Notes: generated by a model from the sequence alone, not told the origin. A stretch of DNA of 64,000 nucleotides from Methanobacteriota archaeon (GCA_016841665.1 JAENYT010000001.1:62001-126000), one strand, 5' to 3'. Numbered from the stretch's first letter, positions 1 through 9,824 are shown. Numbers and translations: made by a program.

Positions 1-629
1 TCCCGCCAGATGCGTGCGTGGTGGAGCATGATCGGCCGGAACAGGCGCTCGTCTCCGACCTCGCATCGGGAGCGATAGATGCGGCCGTACGCGGCACACT
101 GCCCGCCAGTTCGACGCTCACCCTCTTGAAAAGGGCGATGGGGGTCGAGCGGCTCGAACGCGTGGCACTTCTCGAGACCGGAAACGGGGCCAGATTTCTC
201 CTCGCGCCGGTCGGCGTGGACGAGGGGTGGACGATCTCTGAAAAACTTGCCCTGATAGAGAAATCGAGAACCGTTGCCCGAAGGTTCGATCTTGATGAAC
301 GCACGGCGGTCCTTTCCGGGGGAAGGATGGGTGATGTGGGAAGGCATGAGCGGGTCGATACCACACTCGCCGAGGCTGAACTCGTGGCCCGTCTTGCAGG
401 AGCCGATCACGCCGAGATCCTGATCGAGGATGCTGTCCGGGATCATGGCATCATCATCGCACCCGACGGGATCTGCGGGAACCTGATATTTCGGACCCTT
501 GTGTTGCTCGGTGGGGGGGTGGGCCATGGTGCACCCATCGTAAATATCGATAGAATATTTGTGGATACCTCGCGCGCCTCACCAGATTATGCGAATGCGA
601 TATTGCTTGCCTCATCTCTGGTTAAATGA
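1..629 (+). CDS. mtxX: Methanogenesis marker protein 4 (MtxX-like), 5'-truncated by window edge
   Basis: The reading frame is open to the left edge, so the true start lies outside the window; the GTG at 18 is only an internal candidate. The product resembles the methanogenesis marker 4/MtxX family, which has a phosphotransacetylase-like fold and an unproven methyltransferase role. Features seen are the GGRMGDVGRHERVDTT stretch, a following AELVARLAGADHAEIL segment and a glycine-rich GGGVGHGAPI near the C-terminus. About 205 residues are visible and roughly 30-40 are probably missing. It stands alone here, upstream of the histone gene. Family assignment is from remembered sequence character. 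Confidence 0.72.
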   Translation, partial: PPDACVVEHDRPEQALVSDLASGAIDAAVRGTLPASSTLTLLKRAMGVERLERVALLETGNGARFLLAPVGVDEGWTISEKLALIEKSRTVARRFDLDERTAVLSGGRMGDVGRHERVDTTLAEAELVARLAGADHAEILIEDAVRDHGIIIAPDGICGNLIFRTLVLLGGGVGHGAPIVNIDRIFVDTSRASPDYANAILLASSLVK

Positions 630-773
630 TAAAAAACGCCATTTTAATCATAAAATCTCAAAATAATTTCTTATAGCCCTTATTATTTGATTAGTGCTGC
701 AATGTGAGCCACACGAGAAAATCTCACTAAAGTTCCCCCCAATGTTACATTTCGCCCACCATTTCGGTGCAAA

Positions 774-793
774 TCCCGAAATGTTTTTATATG
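774..793 (+). promoter_or_regulatory. TATA box/BRE of the histone gene
   Basis: A T-rich TATA element (TTTTTATATG, 784-793) follows a purine-rich BRE-like CCCGAAAT. It lies about 35 bases before the histone ATG at 828, so transcription should start shortly before the ribosome binding site at 812-819. Confidence 0.6.
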
Positions 794-827
794 TGCCAAT
801 CTACTTCTTTTTGAGGTGGAATTGATT

Positions 828-1031
828 ATGGCTGATCTACCTATTGCTGCAGTTGTTCGCATTGCAAAGAAGAATGGTGCTGAGAGAGTCGGAAGCGATG
901 CTGCCGAGGCGCTCGTAAAAGCTGCTGAGACGTACATCGCAAACCTGACCAAAGAGGCAAACAAGCTCGCACAGCACGCAGGACGCAAGACGATCAAGGA
1001 AGAAGACGTAACCATGGCGGTCTCCGCCTGA
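828..1031 (+). CDS. Archaeal histone (HMf family)
   Basis: A 67-residue protein that is almost entirely one histone fold. It begins MADLPIAAVVRIAKKNGAER, has the middle helix around AAEALVKAAETYIANL, and ends with the RKTIKEEDVTMAV helix. It compacts and organises chromosomal DNA as dimers and longer multimers. The ATG at 828 is preferred over the upstream in-frame GTG at 816 because GAGGTGG (814-820) sits at normal Shine-Dalgarno distance from 828 and overlaps 816. It is monocistronic with its own TATA box, and a T-rich run follows the stop. Confidence 0.95.
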   Translation: MADLPIAAVVRIAKKNGAERVGSDAAEALVKAAETYIANLTKEANKLAQHAGRKTIKEEDVTMAVSA

Positions 1032-1032
1032 A

Positions 1033-1050
1033 TTACTCTTTTTCTTCTAC
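1033..1050 (+). terminator. T-rich terminator after the histone gene
   Basis: Right after the histone stop is a pyrimidine run (TTACTCTTTTTCTTCT), typical of archaeal termination. hisB converges from the other strand, ending at 1061. Confidence 0.4.
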
Positions 1051-1060
1051 GACCAATCGC

Positions 1061-1642
1061 CTAGAACACTCCTTTTGTACTGGGAATCTTGTCGCTCCCG
1101 GTTTCTCTCGCCACTGCATGCCTGAGTGCAATGCCGAATGCCTTGAACACCGCTTCGATCTGGTGGTGATCGTTTCTTCCCTCGAATGAGATATTGGCGG
1201 TAATCCCTGCATTGATGCAGAGGCTGTAGAAAAAGTGTTCAAACAGGTCTCCGGGTATCCCGCCTACCGGATAGTCCGAGAAGGCGCCATTGAATACGAG
1301 ATATCCCCGGCCGCCGCAATCCAGGGCAACCCTGGCGATCGATTCGTCCATGGGCACTGCCGCATCGGAAAAACGGCAGATGCCCTTTCCTGTACCGATG
1401 GCATCCTTCAAGGCCTTCCCCATCACAATGCCTGTATCTTCCACCAGGTGGTGGCAATCGACCTCGAGGTCCCCCACTGCCTCCACCGCAAGGTCTACGT
1501 TACCATGCCTGGCAAACGCTCCCAGCATGTGATCGAAAAATGCGATGCCCGTTGCAATTGTTGTGCTCCCCTCGCCGTCGAGATCAAGCGATACCCGAAT
1601 CGAGGTCTCTTTTGTCTCCCGGCTTACTTCAGCCCTTCTCAT
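1061..1642 (-). CDS. hisB: Imidazoleglycerol-phosphate dehydratase
   Basis: A 193-residue protein catalysing dehydration of imidazole-glycerol phosphate to imidazole-acetol phosphate in histidine synthesis. Both metal-binding signatures are visible: [13 protein letters not shown] with [10 protein letters not shown] in the first half, and [11 protein letters not shown] with [16 protein letters not shown] in the second. Length is that of a monofunctional HisB without phosphatase domain. The start was chosen at MRRAEVSRE because GGAGG lies about 10 bases upstream; the longer open frame only shadows hisA. It is the last gene of mat-hisG-hisA-hisB, 22 bases after hisA. Confidence 0.95.
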   Translation of the reverse strand: MRRAEVSRETKETSIRVSLDLDGEGSTTIATGIAFFDHMLGAFARHGNVDLAVEAVGDLEVDCHHLVEDTGIVMGKALKDAIGTGKGICRFSDAAVPMDESIARVALDCGGRGYLVFNGAFSDYPVGGIPGDLFEHFFYSLCINAGITANISFEGRNDHHQIEAVFKAFGIALRHAVARETGSDKIPSTKGVF

Positions 1643-1664
1643 ATCCCAGATTCCTCCATGCAAT

Positions 1665-2402
1665 TCAGTGTTCCCTATTCTTCTCATCTGTGGTCTCTGC
1701 CGCCCGGATTGCCGCCCGGAAGTCGATTTTCCCGCTGTAAAGCGCCGATCCGAGCACGATCCCGTACACGCCCATCCCGGCAAGGATCGAGACATCGTCG
1801 GTGCTGCTGATCCCCCCCGCAGCCACGATCGGGATGTGGACACGGTGTACCACGTGCTCGATCGGTTCAGGAGCGATTCCCTGGCAAAGTCCCTCCACGT
1901 CGACATTGGTGAAGAGCAGGGACCCTGCTCCGAGGTGCTCGAACCGCTCCGCCCATACAAGATAATCTCCCGCGGATCTCTCCCAGCCCTCGACCACGAC
2001 CTCGCCGCCCCTGGCGTCAATACTGGCCATTATTGCCCGGCTCCCATGCCGGTCGGCAAGCTCGGTGACGGACTCCGGGTTTCGTGTGGCGAGGGTCCCG
2101 AGGATCACCCGCTCGACGCCCAACGTTAGCCATCCTTCAGCATCCTCGATGCTGCGGATGCCCCCGCCCAGCTGGACCTCGACTCCTGTCTCGACAATCA
2201 CCTCCTTTATCTGTGCAGCATTTGCAGCTGCATCCCCGAAGGCGCCGTTGAGATTGATGATATGAAGGGCGCGGGCTCCCTGATCGATCCAGCGGCGGGC
2301 ACACTCAAGGGGGCTTCCGTACACGGTCGCCCGGTCCCGTTTGCCCTGTACCAGCTGGACACAGGAGCCGTCCAGCACATCAACCGCAGGATAGACGTTC
2401 AT
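1665..2402 (-). CDS. hisA: ProFAR isomerase (HisA)
   Basis: A 245-residue TIM-barrel protein that isomerises ProFAR to PRFAR in histidine synthesis. It starts [20 protein letters not shown] with the catalytic Asp at position 8. It shows the two phosphate-binding half-barrel signatures VQLGGGIRS (about residue 77) and IVAAGGISS (about residue 195). The second catalytic Asp should be in MASIDARGG. It follows hisG with only 4 bases between genes, so the two are cotranscribed. Confidence 0.95.
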   Translation of the reverse strand: MNVYPAVDVLDGSCVQLVQGKRDRATVYGSPLECARRWIDQGARALHIINLNGAFGDAAANAAQIKEVIVETGVEVQLGGGIRSIEDAEGWLTLGVERVILGTLATRNPESVTELADRHGSRAIMASIDARGGEVVVEGWERSAGDYLVWAERFEHLGAGSLLFTNVDVEGLCQGIAPEPIEHVVHRVHIPIVAAGGISSTDDVSILAGMGVYGIVLGSALYSGKIDFRAAIRAAETTDEKNREH

Positions 2403-2406
2403 GGAT

Positions 2407-3285
2407 TCAACGAATCATTCGTTCGATGGGAACGACGAGAATGTCCCGTGCACCGGCACGTTTCAGCATGCTGATCAGCCGGTAGATCCGCGATTCATTC
2501 ACCACCGCATGCACCGCCACCAGGTGCTCGCTGGAGGCGACGTCCATCACGGTCGGTCCTGAAAGCCCGGGGAGCACCTCGCGCACCTTCTGGAGTGCGT
2601 CGCGGTGTACGTTCATCATGAGATAGCACTGGCCGCGAGCGGAAACGACGCTCTCCAGCGCAAGGCGCAGTTCGTCCACCTTCTCCGTGTGCTGTGCGTA
2701 TGCCCGGGCATTGACGATCAGCCTGGTGCTCGTGGCGAGGATCTCGTCGATGACCCGCAAGCGGTTGGTCTTCAGCGTCTGCCCCGAGCTCGAGAGGTCG
2801 ACGATGGCATCGGCGATCCCGAGATAGGGTGTCGCCTCGCAGGCACCGCTCACCTCAACTACCGTCACGTTGATCTCCTTATCCGAGAAGTAGCGCCGGG
2901 TAATGTGCGGGAACTCGGTGGCGATATTCGCCCCATCGAGCTGTTCGGGCTCGGCAACGGCCGCATCGTCGGGTACCGCCAGCACGAGGGTTGCCCTGCC
3001 GATTCCAAGATCCAGCACCTCTTCGACCCTTGAGCCCCGCTCGAGCACCATGTCGTGGCCGGTGATCCCGAGGTCCGCGGCGCCGTTGGCGACATACTCG
3101 GGGATATCGATGGGGCGTGCGTAGAGGATCTCCACCTGGGGGTCGCAGGTCTTTGCGATGAGCCTGCGCTCTCCGCCCGTCTCGATGTGGAGGCCGCTTT
3201 TTTCAACGAGCTCGAGGATCGGCCCGGCGATCCTTCCTTTGTTCGGGACGGCAAGCCGCAGGGTATCAGAATGTCTTAATGTCAC
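2407..3285 (-). CDS. hisG: ATP phosphoribosyltransferase, long form
   Basis: A 292-residue enzyme for the first, feedback-regulated step of histidine synthesis (ATP + PRPP). It begins with LRLAVPNKGRIAGP, the usual start of the periplasmic-binding-protein-like catalytic domain. It contains the PRPP-binding region with DAIVDLSSSGQTLKTNRLRV near residues 158-177. Roughly 75 extra residues at the C-terminus correspond to the ACT-like regulatory domain of long-form HisG, so no HisZ is expected. Its 5' end overlaps the 3' end of mat by 20 bases, implying one transcript. Confidence 0.93.
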   Translation of the reverse strand: MTLRHSDTLRLAVPNKGRIAGPILELVEKSGLHIETGGERRLIAKTCDPQVEILYARPIDIPEYVANGAADLGITGHDMVLERGSRVEEVLDLGIGRATLVLAVPDDAAVAEPEQLDGANIATEFPHITRRYFSDKEINVTVVEVSGACEATPYLGIADAIVDLSSSGQTLKTNRLRVIDEILATSTRLIVNARAYAQHTEKVDELRLALESVVSARGQCYLMMNVHRDALQKVREVLPGLSGPTVMDVASSEHLVAVHAVVNESRIYRLISMLKRAGARDILVVPIERMIR

Positions 3286-4471
3286 CTTTGATTACCCTCT
3301 CGGTGATGCTCGTGATGTTGGCGAGGCTTTCATCGATGATTGCTTCCATTTCCTTCTCGATCCGGTTCGTATCCGCCCCCCTGGCAGGGACGTACTGGGC
3401 GCTCGCCACGAAGGGATGATCGATGGGCTTTCCGATCTGCGAGAGCAGCCTGATATAGAGTTCATCGATACCGTCGATCTGACGCACGCTCTCCTGGGCA
3501 ACCTGGGTGGCGAGGAGGTTGTAGATCTTCCCGATATGGTTGATGGGGTTCTTCCCGCTCGTCGCTTCCATGCTCATCGGGCGGTGGGGGGTGATAAGCC
3601 CGTTTGCCCGGTTGCCCCGTCCTACCGATCCGTCATCCCCCATCTCGGCCGAGGTGCCGGTGACGGTGAGGAACAGGCTGTTGGTGGAATACTCGTCGCC
3701 GACATTGATCTCCACGCTGACCTCCCGTTCAGTATACTTTCTGGCAAGCGTGCCGATCTCATCTTTGAGCATTTCCACGGCTTCGATATAGTCCCTGATC
3801 CCCGAACAGAACCGGTCGATCATCGCCACGCAGATGGTGAGGGAGATGGAATCATTGTCCCGGAGGCCCATAATCTTGACGTCGGTGCCGATGATGGGAT
3901 GGCGCGGCCGGATGACGTCATCGAGGTAGTCGCTGACTGTCAGGATGATGTTCTCGAGATCGCTGAACGGTGCGTGGCCTACACCGAATGAGGTGTCGTT
4001 CGCGTGGGGTATCGGGTTGTTACCGTTGGCACGAAAGACGTTCTGGAGGTCGGACGATCCCTTTCCCATCCTGCAATCCACAATGACGTCCTGGTCCATG
4101 TCCAGGTATTTCAACGTGGATCTGAGGTACTCGCGGGCTGCTTTTACGGCGATGGCATCGGTGGGAATGACCTTTCCTTCAAATTCCTTGGACGCCCTGC
4201 CGGTAAGGAGCACGTAGATCGGTCTCGTGACCTTTCCGCCCCCGAAGCAGGGGAGCGATTCCCCGGCGACAATTTCACCCTGGTCGGTGTTGTGATGGAG
4301 CACTGCGCCGCATTCTTCGAGATATGCTCTGGAGAGCGCACGGCTGATAGACTCGGCGATGCCGTCGGCAAGGCTGTCCGGGTGCCCGATCCCCTTGCGT
4401 TCCGCAAGTTCGATACGCTGCTGGTCTATCGGTACCTGCTGCAGTGTTTCTATACGGATATTGCGCTTCAT
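3266..4471 (-). CDS. mat: Archaeal S-adenosylmethionine synthetase
   Basis: A 401-residue enzyme of the archaeal MAT family, making S-adenosylmethionine from ATP and methionine. It begins [12 protein letters not shown] and soon shows [17 protein letters not shown], the archaeal counterpart of the ATP-binding signature; [17 protein letters not shown] is another family block. The ATG at 4471 was chosen because GAGGG precedes it by a short gap and because the longer open frame upstream looks unlike the family. It heads the mat-hisGAB cluster. Confidence 0.93.
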   Translation of the reverse strand: MKRNIRIETLQQVPIDQQRIELAERKGIGHPDSLADGIAESISRALSRAYLEECGAVLHHNTDQGEIVAGESLPCFGGGKVTRPIYVLLTGRASKEFEGKVIPTDAIAVKAAREYLRSTLKYLDMDQDVIVDCRMGKGSSDLQNVFRANGNNPIPHANDTSFGVGHAPFSDLENIILTVSDYLDDVIRPRHPIIGTDVKIMGLRDNDSISLTICVAMIDRFCSGIRDYIEAVEMLKDEIGTLARKYTEREVSVEINVGDEYSTNSLFLTVTGTSAEMGDDGSVGRGNRANGLITPHRPMSMEATSGKNPINHIGKIYNLLATQVAQESVRQIDGIDELYIRLLSQIGKPIDHPFVASAQYVPARGADTNRIEKEMEAIIDESLANITSITERVIKGDIKTF

Positions 4472-4654
4472 GTCAGCCCTCAAAAATCCACGGGATAGTA
4501 CTAGTAAAATTGATGATAATTCATTTAACCGTTTCCTTCGGGGATACTTCCCGAATGAGATACTTTCAAGGCTTTTCGGCTCGATTTGGGGGCAGTGCAT
4601 CACGTTTGATCGACGCACCCTGCAGATGCAGGATAAGGCGGCAGACAAAAAGGA

Positions 4655-5458
4655 TTATGTGGTATTTTTCAGGCGCACGTCGGACCTGATGGAGAGTTTG
4701 CATTCGCCTTCCCGGAACACCCTCAATGTTCCGCCGCTCTCTGATATCGTAATCCCCACCACGGGAAGATCGCTGGTGATGGCCGCAGTCGCCCGGTGCC
4801 TCCCGCCGAGGCCGCCGGGAAGCTGGACCGAGCTGGCATTGACATCGAGATACCTCCCCGCAGCGAGAATGCAGCCTTCCGCATCCACCACGAAGACGCC
4901 GTCGAGCTGGGCAAACTCCTTGATGCTCTCCCAGTTATCTCTGTTCTTGAGATTGCGGTACTCAGAAGGCTGACCATGATAGGGGTTGAGGATGGCCTGG
5001 TGGGACCGGGCGAGGATGGCATTGGCGTTCCCGATGATGAAGGCCGTTCCGATTGGGTGCCCCTCCCTTCCCTCGTGGGCGATCTCCAGCGCTAAGGTGA
5101 GTACCGCATGCATAACGTCCCGGGAGGCGATATCCTCGAAATCCTTGACGCTGATGAAATCTTTTCCCTCTTTGATATCGTAGATGAGCAGCGCGTAGGG
5201 AAACACGCCTATCACCCGCCCCTCCTCGAACTGCCGTGAGAGGTAGATCTGGACCGCGGCGTCGAGGAGATGGCTCTCGGAGACCTCGAGGATGTCGGAC
5301 ATGGTCAGGTCTTTCAGCACGTCGAGCTGGAGGCCCTGCACCCAGATGATCGGCACCGCCGACTCGATATCATACGGGCTGGTAAATGAGACGATGGCTT
5401 TCGCCCCGATTTCCGGGGCGAGTTGCAACGCTGCCTGCATCAGGAGCCGCTCGTTCAT
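4655..5458 (-). CDS. dacZ: Archaeal diadenylate cyclase (DacZ-type, DisA_N domain)
   Basis: A 267-residue protein with an N-terminal alpha/beta region that resembles a pyruvate-kinase C-terminal-like domain (residues about 1-110) and a C-terminal diadenylate cyclase domain. The domain shows LDGVFVVDAEG (the DGA motif, here DGV) and LGGRHRATAAIT with the RHR motif intact. Such enzymes make c-di-AMP from two ATP, and in archaea they are linked to osmotic control. The start overlaps the sucD stop by 4 bases, so it is the last gene of korDABC-sucCD-dacZ. The A-to-V change in DGA is the only oddity. Confidence 0.88.
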   Translation of the reverse strand: MNERLLMQAALQLAPEIGAKAIVSFTSPYDIESAVPIIWVQGLQLDVLKDLTMSDILEVSESHLLDAAVQIYLSRQFEEGRVIGVFPYALLIYDIKEGKDFISVKDFEDIASRDVMHAVLTLALEIAHEGREGHPIGTAFIIGNANAILARSHQAILNPYHGQPSEYRNLKNRDNWESIKEFAQLDGVFVVDAEGCILAAGRYLDVNASSVQLPGGLGGRHRATAAITSDLPVVGITISESGGTLRVFREGECKLSIRSDVRLKNTT

Positions 5459-6321
5459 AGGAGGTCTCTCACCAGGGAGGGTATCTCAGAGGGTTTTGAG
5501 GCGACGGGGACACCGAGCGCCTCGATCCTTTTGATCTTGGAGGCCGCGTCCCCTTCGCCCCCCTCGACGATGGCGCCGGCATGGCCCATCCGTTTCTCCG
5601 GCGGGGCTGATTTCCCTGCAATGTATGCGACGATCGGAAGATCGGTGGATGCGGCCCCCTCCTCTTCCAGGTTCCCGCCCACCTCGCCGATCAGCACGAC
5701 CGCATCGGTCAGGGGGTCCTCTTCAAAGCGCCTGAGTACATCGACAAACGTCTCCCCGATGATGGGATCGCCCCCGATTCCCACCACCGTGCTCTGCCCG
5801 ATCCCCGCACGGGTCAGTTCGTCGACCACCTCATAGGTCAGCGTCCCGCTCCGTGAGATCACTCCTACGTTCCCCCGGGAGAAGAGCTGGGCGGGCATGA
5901 TCCCCAGCTTGATCTCTCCTGGAGAGAGGATGCCCGGGCTGTTCGGCCCCACGACGCAGCAGTCGAAGGAGCGGGCATAGGCGATCGCCTTCATGGTGTC
6001 CTGGACCGGAATGTGTTCGGTAATGGCGACCACGAGCTCGATGCCCGCTTCGGCCTCTTCCATGATGGAATCGCCAGCTGCCTTCCCGGGAACGAAGAGC
6101 ACGCACGTGGTGGCATCATGCGCATCAAGCGCTTCCCTGGCACTGTCGTAGATGGGCACACCATGTACCTCCTGGCCACCCTTCCCCGGGGTGACGCCGG
6201 CGACCACGCCCTTCCCGCCCACCGTTCGGGCGTACTCGTTCATGAGGTTGAGGTGGAATGCACCCTGTGTGCCCGTGGCACCCTGAACGATGATACCGTC
6301 GTCTTTGCTGCCGAAAATCAT
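5455..6321 (-). CDS. sucD: Succinyl-CoA synthetase alpha subunit
   Basis: A 288-residue subunit that binds CoA and carries the phosphohistidine. The N-terminal CoA-binding Rossmann region includes IVQGATGTQGAFH (about residues 11-23), and the active His is in MGHAGAIVEGG near residue 246. Length is normal for SucD. It lies between sucC and dacZ, overlapping each by 4 bases. With Kor it completes the reductive conversion of succinate to succinyl-CoA to 2-oxoglutarate used by methanogens for biosynthesis. Confidence 0.95.
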   Translation of the reverse strand: MIFGSKDDGIIVQGATGTQGAFHLNLMNEYARTVGGKGVVAGVTPGKGGQEVHGVPIYDSAREALDAHDATTCVLFVPGKAAGDSIMEEAEAGIELVVAITEHIPVQDTMKAIAYARSFDCCVVGPNSPGILSPGEIKLGIMPAQLFSRGNVGVISRSGTLTYEVVDELTRAGIGQSTVVGIGGDPIIGETFVDVLRRFEEDPLTDAVVLIGEVGGNLEEEGAASTDLPIVAYIAGKSAPPEKRMGHAGAIVEGGEGDAASKIKRIEALGVPVASKPSEIPSLVRDLL

Positions 6322-7403
6322 CGTACCGCCTCCACTGCGGCCCTGACCGCCTCCTCCATCGTATCCAGCATCATGTACCCGTGTTCCCGCAGGATTTTTC
6401 GCCCCGCCTCTTCATTAGTTCCCGCAAGCCGGACAATCACCTTCTGGGAGATCCCTGCCTCCACGATTCCCTCTGCCACCTCGTCGCAGCGGGTGATCCC
6501 GCCGAGAAGGTTGACCACGATCACCTGCACATCGGGCATGCCCGCCACGAGCCGCACCGCGTGGGTCACCCGTTCCCGGCCTGCCCCTCCCCCCACATCG
6601 AGAAAATTGGCCGCGTTGCCCTGGTAGTGCTCGATAAGATCGAGGGTTGCCATGGTCAGCCCCGCCCCGTTGCCGATAACACCGATGCTGCCGGCGAGCT
6701 CCACATAGGAGAATCCGTGCCGTTCCGCTTCACGCTCCCGCTCGGTCTGGTCCCGGTTTACATGGATGCCCTGGCGGGCAAGCGCGTTGTCGTCGATGAT
6801 GAGCTTGGCGTCAGCGGCAAAGACCCCGCCGGGGGTCGTGACCAGCGGGTTGATCTCGGCGAGGAGTGCGTCCTTTTCGCAAACTACATGGTAGAGACGG
6901 TTGATGACCGGAGCGATCTCTTTCGGGGCTTTGCCGATGAGGCGGCGAAGGAGGAAGGGGGGGACGTCCGCAAGGAGCGGATTGATCACGGCTTTCCTGA
7001 CCGCATCGGGCCGCAGGCTCGCAGTCTGCTCGATGTCCACGCCACCTGTCTCCGCAAAGAGAATCAGGTACTGCTTGCTCGCCCGGTCGATGGTGATGCT
7101 CAGGTAGTACTCGTGCTCGATGGGAAGGCGCTCCTCCACGAGGATCTTTTCGACCGGCACCCCCTTGATGGTGGCGTCGAAGAGTTGTTTCGCCGTCTCA
7201 ATCGCCTCTTCGGATTTTGCCATCAGGATCCCCCCGGCTTTCCCGCGTCCGCCTACATCAACCTGGGCCTTCAGCACCACCTCAGGCCCGAGCTTGTGCA
7301 GGTGAAGCGCCATCTCCTCCGCCTCGGTGATGATCACCCCGTCAGGTACGGGGATCCCATGATTCACAAACATCTCCTTTGCCTCGTATTCCAGCAGTTT
7401 CAT
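6318..7403 (-). CDS. sucC: Succinyl-CoA synthetase beta subunit
   Basis: A 361-residue ATP-grasp subunit that binds nucleotide and succinate. It begins MKLLEYEAKEMFVNHGIPVP, typical of SucC, and contains VVLKAQVDVGGRGKAGGI in the ATP-grasp domain. The C-terminal domain includes NFLDVGGGA, NLLGGITRCDEVAEGI and VVRLAGTNEE-like blocks. The start overlaps the korC stop by 4 bases, and the stop overlaps sucD likewise, so the heterodimer is translationally coupled. Confidence 0.95.
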   Translation of the reverse strand: MKLLEYEAKEMFVNHGIPVPDGVIITEAEEMALHLHKLGPEVVLKAQVDVGGRGKAGGILMAKSEEAIETAKQLFDATIKGVPVEKILVEERLPIEHEYYLSITIDRASKQYLILFAETGGVDIEQTASLRPDAVRKAVINPLLADVPPFLLRRLIGKAPKEIAPVINRLYHVVCEKDALLAEINPLVTTPGGVFAADAKLIIDDNALARQGIHVNRDQTEREREAERHGFSYVELAGSIGVIGNGAGLTMATLDLIEHYQGNAANFLDVGGGAGRERVTHAVRLVAGMPDVQVIVVNLLGGITRCDEVAEGIVEAGISQKVIVRLAGTNEEAGRKILREHGYMMLDTMEEAVRAAVEAVR

Positions 7404-7942
7404 CTCGTCTCCACTTCCTTGTCCCCCAGTTCAAATCCTCTTCTGAGGGCTTTCATATTCAGTTCCTCGGTTCCCCTGGGAACACTGTCCAGCACTGCCT
7501 TTTCGATCGCCTCTCTGCTCACCACCCCGGTGACCGCAACCACCGCTCCCAGCATGACGATATTGGCCACGATAACCCGCCCGAGCGTATTCTTCGCCTC
7601 GGAGGTCGACCGGATCTCATAGTAGGGGCACGAGGGGCGGGAATGCACGAGATCCGCATCGATGAGCATCACCGACCCTGGTGCAGGATCGGTCCCGTAT
7701 TTCTCGAATCCCTGCTGGGACATGATCACGTAGATACCGGGGTCGGTGACCTCTGGGTAGAGGATCGGCTGATCGGAGATGATCACGGCGCTCATCGAGG
7801 CGCCTCCTCGGGCCTCGGGCCCGTACACCTGTGTCTGCACGGCGTAGTTGTGGTCGTAGAGGGCTGCCGCCCGGCCGAGGATCACCGCGGAAAGGATGAT
7901 CCCCTGTCCTCCGAATCCGGAAAAACGGATCTCATGTTTCAT
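7400..7942 (-). CDS. korC: 2-oxoglutarate:ferredoxin oxidoreductase gamma subunit
   Basis: A 180-residue 2-oxoacid:ferredoxin oxidoreductase gamma subunit. The N-terminus MKHEIRFSGFGGQGIILSAV carries the family's glycine-rich G-x-GGQG signature, and QTQVYGPEARGGASMSAVIIS is a second conserved block. It acts with KorA, KorB and KorD to carboxylate succinyl-CoA reductively to 2-oxoglutarate with ferredoxin. It overlaps korB and sucC by 4 bases each. Confidence 0.92.
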   Translation of the reverse strand: MKHEIRFSGFGGQGIILSAVILGRAAALYDHNYAVQTQVYGPEARGGASMSAVIISDQPILYPEVTDPGIYVIMSQQGFEKYGTDPAPGSVMLIDADLVHSRPSCPYYEIRSTSEAKNTLGRVIVANIVMLGAVVAVTGVVSREAIEKAVLDSVPRGTEELNMKALRRGFELGDKEVETR

Positions 7943-8727
7943 TTCGGCACCCCCATGGCCGGCCTGTTCCTCCGCACGAACTCTCCGACGGGAATTTTCT
8001 CTTCAGGCACCGCCTCGCCCCGTTCGAGCATCCGCTGCTTTTTCTGGATCAAAATGACGTTGGTGCGCATATAATTGATCATGTCGGAGACCTGGCGGAG
8101 TTTGTTGCGTCTGCCGTAGGCGGTGGGGCACTGGGTGAGCGCTTCGATAAAGGAAAAACCCGGTGTTTCCAGGCCGTCCTTAACGGCTTTCGTCAGCTCC
8201 TTGACATGATAGGAGGTCCAGCGGGCCACATAGTTGGCGCCGGCCGTCACCGCCAGCTCGGAGAGGTCGAATACCGGTTCCACCGCACCATAAGGGGTGG
8301 TCGTCGAGATGGCGCCCACGGGCGTGCAGGGGCTCCCCTGCCCCCCGGTCATCCCGTAGATCATGTTGTTCATGCAGACGACCGTCAGGTCCACGTTCCT
8401 GCGGCAGGCGTGGATGAAATGGTTCCCGCCGATCGCTGCAAGGTCGCCGTCTCCCGTAAAGACCACCACATTCAGGCGTGGATTTGCCAGTTTCACTCCC
8501 GTGGCGAAGGCGAGGGCTCTTCCGTGGGTGGTATGGAGCGAATCGGTTTTGATGTAGCCGGGTGCACGTGAGGAGCAGCCTATCCCCGAGATGAAGACCG
8601 TATCGTCGACGGCCCATCCCATCTGCTCCACCGCCTCCAGTGTGCAGTTGATCACGGTGCCGTTGCCGCACCCTGTGCAGTAGATGTGCGGGAGGCGGTC
8701 CTCCCGGTACCAGTCCATAAACGTCAT
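7939..8727 (-). CDS. korB: 2-oxoglutarate:ferredoxin oxidoreductase beta subunit (TPP)
   Basis: A 262-residue thiamine-diphosphate-binding subunit. CTGCGNG near residue 18 and the GDGDLAAIGGNHF block (the GDG motif of TPP binding), followed by NNMIYGMTGGQGSPCTP, are diagnostic. Length is standard for KorB. It lies between korA and korC with 4-base overlaps. Assignment to 2-oxoglutarate rather than another 2-oxoacid rests on the linkage to sucCD and fumarase and is inference. Confidence 0.92.
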   Translation of the reverse strand: MTFMDWYREDRLPHIYCTGCGNGTVINCTLEAVEQMGWAVDDTVFISGIGCSSRAPGYIKTDSLHTTHGRALAFATGVKLANPRLNVVVFTGDGDLAAIGGNHFIHACRRNVDLTVVCMNNMIYGMTGGQGSPCTPVGAISTTTPYGAVEPVFDLSELAVTAGANYVARWTSYHVKELTKAVKDGLETPGFSFIEALTQCPTAYGRRNKLRQVSDMINYMRTNVILIQKKQRMLERGEAVPEEKIPVGEFVRRNRPAMGVPK

Positions 8728-9824
8728 GGCCGGCCCTCCAGCAGTTTTTGCAACTCATCGGGCGTGTGGAGTTCTCCGCCCAGTTTGGATACCCTGATCA
8801 CCGGCAGACAGGTGTGGCGCTCGACCTCGCGCACGATCTGTCCCATGTTCATTTCGGGAACGATGAAGGTCTTTGCATTGGTGAAGATCTTCAGGAGGCG
8901 TTCGGGAAACGGCCATACGATCCTCAGGTGGAGGTGGCCCACCCGCTCGTCGGGATGATCGTGCATGACCTGCTTCACCGTCCGGGTGGGCGGGCCGTAG
9001 GTGACGAACACTGTCTCCGCATCCGGGTTCACCACCTCATAGTCGGCGATATCATGGCGTGCTGATTCCACCTTGGAAACAAGCCGTCGCACGAGGGTTT
9101 CATGGATGTGAGGGTCGGTTGCCTCGGGATATCCCCGCTCGTCATGGGTCAGCCCGGTCACATGCACCCCGTGCCCTCTTCCAAATTCGGGGAACCCCGG
9201 AACGCCGTCATCGCCCCCATGGAAGGGCAGCGTGCCCTTTTCCAGCGGCCGTCGGGGGACGATCTCCACATGGTCGGGAATGGTGATCCGCTCCCTCGTG
9301 TGCCCGATCACCTCGTCGGACATCACAAATACGGGTACCCTGAACCTGTCCGCGAGATTGAAGGCTTTCACGGTGAGATCATACATCTCCTGGACGCTCG
9401 AGGGGCAAAGAGCGATGGTGCTGTAATCGCCGTGGGAACCAAACCGGCACTGGAGCATGTCGCCCTGGGCGCCCATGGTCGGCTGGCCGGTACTCGGCCC
9501 GCCCCGCTGGATATTGACGATCACGCAGGGTGTCTCGGTCATGACCGCGTAGCCGATGTTCTCCATCATCAGGGAAAACCCGGGCCCGCTCGTGGCGGTC
9601 ATCGCACGCGCACCGGTCCATGACGCGCCGATCACCGTGGCGATGCTTGCGATCTCATCTTCCATCTGTACGAATACGCCGTCTTTTTTTGGGAGCCTTC
9701 GCGCCATGTGTTCTGCGATCTCGGTGGAGGGGGTGATGGGATACCCTCCAAAAAAGTTGCACCCGGCAGCGAGCGCTCCCTCTGCGCATGCCGTGTTGCC
9801 CTGCATGAACTCGATTTTACTCAA
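8724..9824 (-). CDS. korA: 2-oxoglutarate:ferredoxin oxidoreductase alpha subunit
   Basis: About 366 residues with the pyrimidine-binding half of the enzyme. The start shows FMQGNTACAEGALAAGCNFFGGYPITPSTEI, spread over residues 6-36 of the chosen frame. I place the start at the TTG at 9822-9824, overlapping the korD TGA (TTGA) and preceded by GGTGGTGATC, because it gives the usual short N-terminus; an ATG five codons later is possible. The longer frame reading back into korD is a shadow. A non-ATG start here may tune subunit ratios. Confidence 0.88.
   Translation of the reverse strand: MSKIEFMQGNTACAEGALAAGCNFFGGYPITPSTEIAEHMARRLPKKDGVFVQMEDEIASIATVIGASWTGARAMTATSGPGFSLMMENIGYAVMTETPCVIVNIQRGGPSTGQPTMGAQGDMLQCRFGSHGDYSTIALCPSSVQEMYDLTVKAFNLADRFRVPVFVMSDEVIGHTRERITIPDHVEIVPRRPLEKGTLPFHGGDDGVPGFPEFGRGHGVHVTGLTHDERGYPEATDPHIHETLVRRLVSKVESARHDIADYEVVNPDAETVFVTYGPPTRTVKQVMHDHPDERVGHLHLRIVWPFPERLLKIFTNAKTFIVPEMNMGQIVREVERHTCLPVIRVSKLGGELHTPDELQKLLEGRP

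Noticed and set aside
6381-7622. 413-codon ORF opposite sucC/korC
   Set aside because: Antisense shadow of two well-supported, coupled genes.
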